Below are positions 19,671 to 21,338 of a stretch of 21,338 nt of DNA, in pieces. The position numbers and the translations under genes were made by a program. Under the pieces are notes generated by a model that did not search any database, was not told the DNA's origin, and saw only the letters and a list, made by a program, of their open reading frames with translations. The stretch is from IMG/VR virus record IMGVR_UViG_3300009466_000164, positions 1 to 21,338 of that record; one strand, 5' to 3'. Source of the stretch: a virus. The first letter of the stretch is position 1, and every line of letters begins with the position of its first letter.

Positions 19671-21338
19671 TTAATCAACAAAGTAGGGGGCTACATATGG
19701 CGCGAAACTGGGTGGGAAATATGGTGGGAAGTATGGCGGGAAGAATGGTGGAGCAGGAGTTGTGTTTTGCGTTGTAAATGAAACTGCATTAGAATTCGTA
19801 TATGCTGCTCCAAATAATCTACCGTTATTTACAGCAGTAACTTGAGCAGTATAATTAGTATTAGATATTAATCCAGTTACTGATTGTGGAGATGTAGAAT
19901 TATAATTCTCATAGACATAAGAATATTCATCCCCAACTCGTACTATATATGAATCAGCGTATGAAGAATTTGTCCATAATAATCTTACTGAATTAGACGT
20001 TAACAAATCATAACTTAATGTAAATGCTCCAGGTGTCGCTGGCCCAACAGCCCTTGAATCAGATCTGGTAGATATATATGGAGAATATACTGAACCTGAA
20101 TTTACTCTAGCAGAAACAATGCATGAAACGTAGTAGTCAGCATCTGAATTAGTTAAAGTATATGATGAAGATGTTGCTCCACTAATATTAGACCACGATA
20201 TGTTATCAAAACTTCTTTGCCATTGATATATATAAGATATATTATTATTTATGTTGTCGTATGACCATGAACCACTAGAACAAAACAGGGCAGATCCTGG
20301 AGTTTGTGTCCCAGAAATACTTGGACTTGATGTTAAAAGGGGAGGAGAGCAAAATTGTATACTCTCTGTATCACTATCTAGTGTTGATGATGTTATAGTT
20401 AACTGTGCAGTATAATAATGTCCTGGATATATTTGTTGTGGAGATGGTGGTGTTGTAAATGTTGTTTGAGTTGAAGAGTTTATAACATTATTGCTTCCTC
20501 CAACCCCGTCTATGTTTATAGAAGCAGTATTTTGATTCGTTGCAGACCATGAAAAAGATGCCTGTGTTTGAGTTACTCCTATTAGCGAAAAACTTAATAT
20601 TGTTGGTATTATTTGCTGTGGAGTAGTGAATGAATTTCCTGCAAGGGTCGCTGATGGAGAATTATATGCATTATCATTATATACTGTAACTATAGGAGTA
20701 TATGTAGTATTTAATAGTAAATTATTAAATACCACAGTTTTTTCAGCACCTACTATTTGCTCCTCATACCCACCATTATAGTTTAGTCTAACTCTTGCTG
20801 TTGTTTGTAATGTAGACTCCCAGGATAGTGTAGCCCTTGCTGTATTTCCTATTTTTAGTGTTTCACTATATATATTACTAACAGTTGGATTAGCACTAGC
20901 ACTAGTAAATGTTCCATCAGTAGTAGAATTCTGTATATAATTAGAATTTCTTACTAATACCTGAGAATCATAAAAATATATATTTGCTGGCAAATTATAT
21001 ATTGTTCCACCCTGTGTAGAACTAACTATCCAGTCAGAAGAAAAAATCGTAGTACCCTCTGAAAATGAATCTGTAAATACATTTATTTTATACTCATATT
21101 GATTAGTTGAATTCCATGAAAATGTTGCTGATGAAGAAGAATCTGATTGAAGTTGAGTATTAATAAATTGCATATTTGTTACTGTAGGTGGAGATAAAAT
21201 AACTATTGGCCCTATTATTTCTGAATCAACAAAGTCTTCTGTTTCTGAATAAACTCTAATTTGAAAATATTTAGTAGAACCAGTTATTAGAGAATCTACT
21301 ACTGTTGTTGTTAAGGAATTATACATATAATATATATA
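19671..21338 (-). CDS. Fn3/Ig-like domain virion-type protein (5' end outside window)
   Basis: The frame stays open to the right edge, and the only nearby ATG (21326-21324) has no Shine-Dalgarno and falls inside an Fn3-like domain, so the gene is 5' truncated. Counting from that ATG, Fn3-like units appear at about 1-45 (partial), 47-145, 146-235, 239-325 and 430-520. A bacterial Ig-like unit lies at about 330-428 (ISYIYQWQRSFDNISWSNISG, ending TLTNSDADYYVSCIV). The C-terminus is Pro and aromatic rich (524-551). Such proteins are usually displayed on tails, fibres or capsids and bind host surfaces or glycans. The exact role is unknown. Confidence 0.82.
   Translation of the reverse strand, partial: YIYYMYNSLTTTVVDSLITGSTKYFQIRVYSETEDFVDSEIIGPIVILSPPTVTNMQFINTQLQSDSSSSATFSWNSTNQYEYKINVFTDSFSEGTTIFSSDWIVSSTQGGTIYNLPANIYFYDSQVLVRNSNYIQNSTTDGTFTSASANPTVSNIYSETLKIGNTARATLSWESTLQTTARVRLNYNGGYEEQIVGAEKTVVFNNLLLNTTYTPIVTVYNDNAYNSPSATLAGNSFTTPQQIIPTILSFSLIGVTQTQASFSWSATNQNTASINIDGVGGSNNVINSSTQTTFTTPPSPQQIYPGHYYTAQLTITSSTLDSDTESIQFCSPPLLTSSPSISGTQTPGSALFCSSGSWSYDNINNNISYIYQWQRSFDNISWSNISGATSSSYTLTNSDADYYVSCIVSARVNSGSVYSPYISTRSDSRAVGPATPGAFTLSYDLLTSNSVRLLWTNSSYADSYIVRVGDEYSYVYENYNSTSPQSVTGLISNTNYTAQVTAVNNGRLFGAAYTNSNAVSFTTQNTTPAPPFFPPYFPPYFPPSFAPYVAPYFVD
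19710..19749 (-). repeat. Short tandem repeat encoding FPPY/FPPF units
   Basis: Degenerate 12-base units (TGGTGGGAAATA, TGGTGGGAAGTA, TGGCGGGAAGAA on the plus strand) encode the repeated Pro-Pro-aromatic-Phe pattern near the C-terminus of the Fn3 protein. Unit number could vary between relatives by slippage. Confidence 0.7.

Overview
The window is a stretch of tailed double-stranded DNA phage genome (Caudoviricetes type), about 21.3 kb. Every supportable gene lies on the minus strand, so transcription runs from high to low coordinates. The evidence is a large and small terminase pair, a phage replication module, two tRNAs, an HNH gene, many very small genes, and dense packing with 1- to 20-base overlaps. 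By eye the DNA is AT-rich. Neither tRNA encodes CCA. The replication proteins are bacterial in style (DnaE, RecA, DnaG-like, DnaB-like). I suspect a phage of an AT-rich, perhaps actinobacterial, aquatic host, but the sequence does not prove a host.

Layout in transcription order (right to left). (1) 19671-21338: the 3' part of a large virion-surface-type protein of Fn3/Ig-like domains ending in a Pro/aromatic tail; its 5' end lies outside the window. (2) 19544-19670: an AT-rich gap with a candidate promoter. (3) 17032-19543: small genes, namely a 79-aa protein, a 54-aa coiled coil, a beta-rich 138-aa protein, an HNH endonuclease, a metallophosphoesterase, a zinc ribbon and a helix-turn-helix protein. 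(4) 8055-17028: the replication core, namely small unknowns, DnaB-like helicase, DnaG-like primase, a zinc-containing gp32-like SSB, a perfect 12-bp hairpin, DNA polymerase III alpha, a MazG-like pyrophosphohydrolase and RecA. (5) 5512-8065: recombination and nuclease genes, namely a small zinc protein, a small PD-(D/E)XK candidate, a Cas4/RecB-like nuclease, a zinc protein, a RuvC-like resolvase and a 53-aa helix-turn-helix protein. (6) 3075-5515: two glycosyltransferases, a SAM methyltransferase, an NMAD1 (DUF1599)-like protein and an FmdB-like zinc ribbon. (7) 482-3066: a small unknown, TerS and TerL. (8) 2-464: tRNA-Ile(UAU), a candidate structured RNA, tRNA-Pro(UGG) and the start of a small membrane protein.

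The genes suggest a phage that brings much of its own replisome (helicase, primase, SSB, polymerase, recombinase) plus resolvases that prepare DNA for packaging by the terminase. The glycosyltransferase/methyltransferase/NMAD1 block could modify virion components or DNA.

The most interesting candidate is a predicted structured RNA lying exactly between the two tRNAs (261-388). It has a 12-bp closing helix and an internal 13-bp helix. Their G-U wobbles make the fold fit the transcribed strand only, and tRNA processing alone should release the RNA. I do not recognise it. Start codons were re-chosen for several genes from Shine-Dalgarno sequences and stop/start overlaps, and three small genes (2-182, 5512-5673, 19127-19291) were read directly from the DNA.
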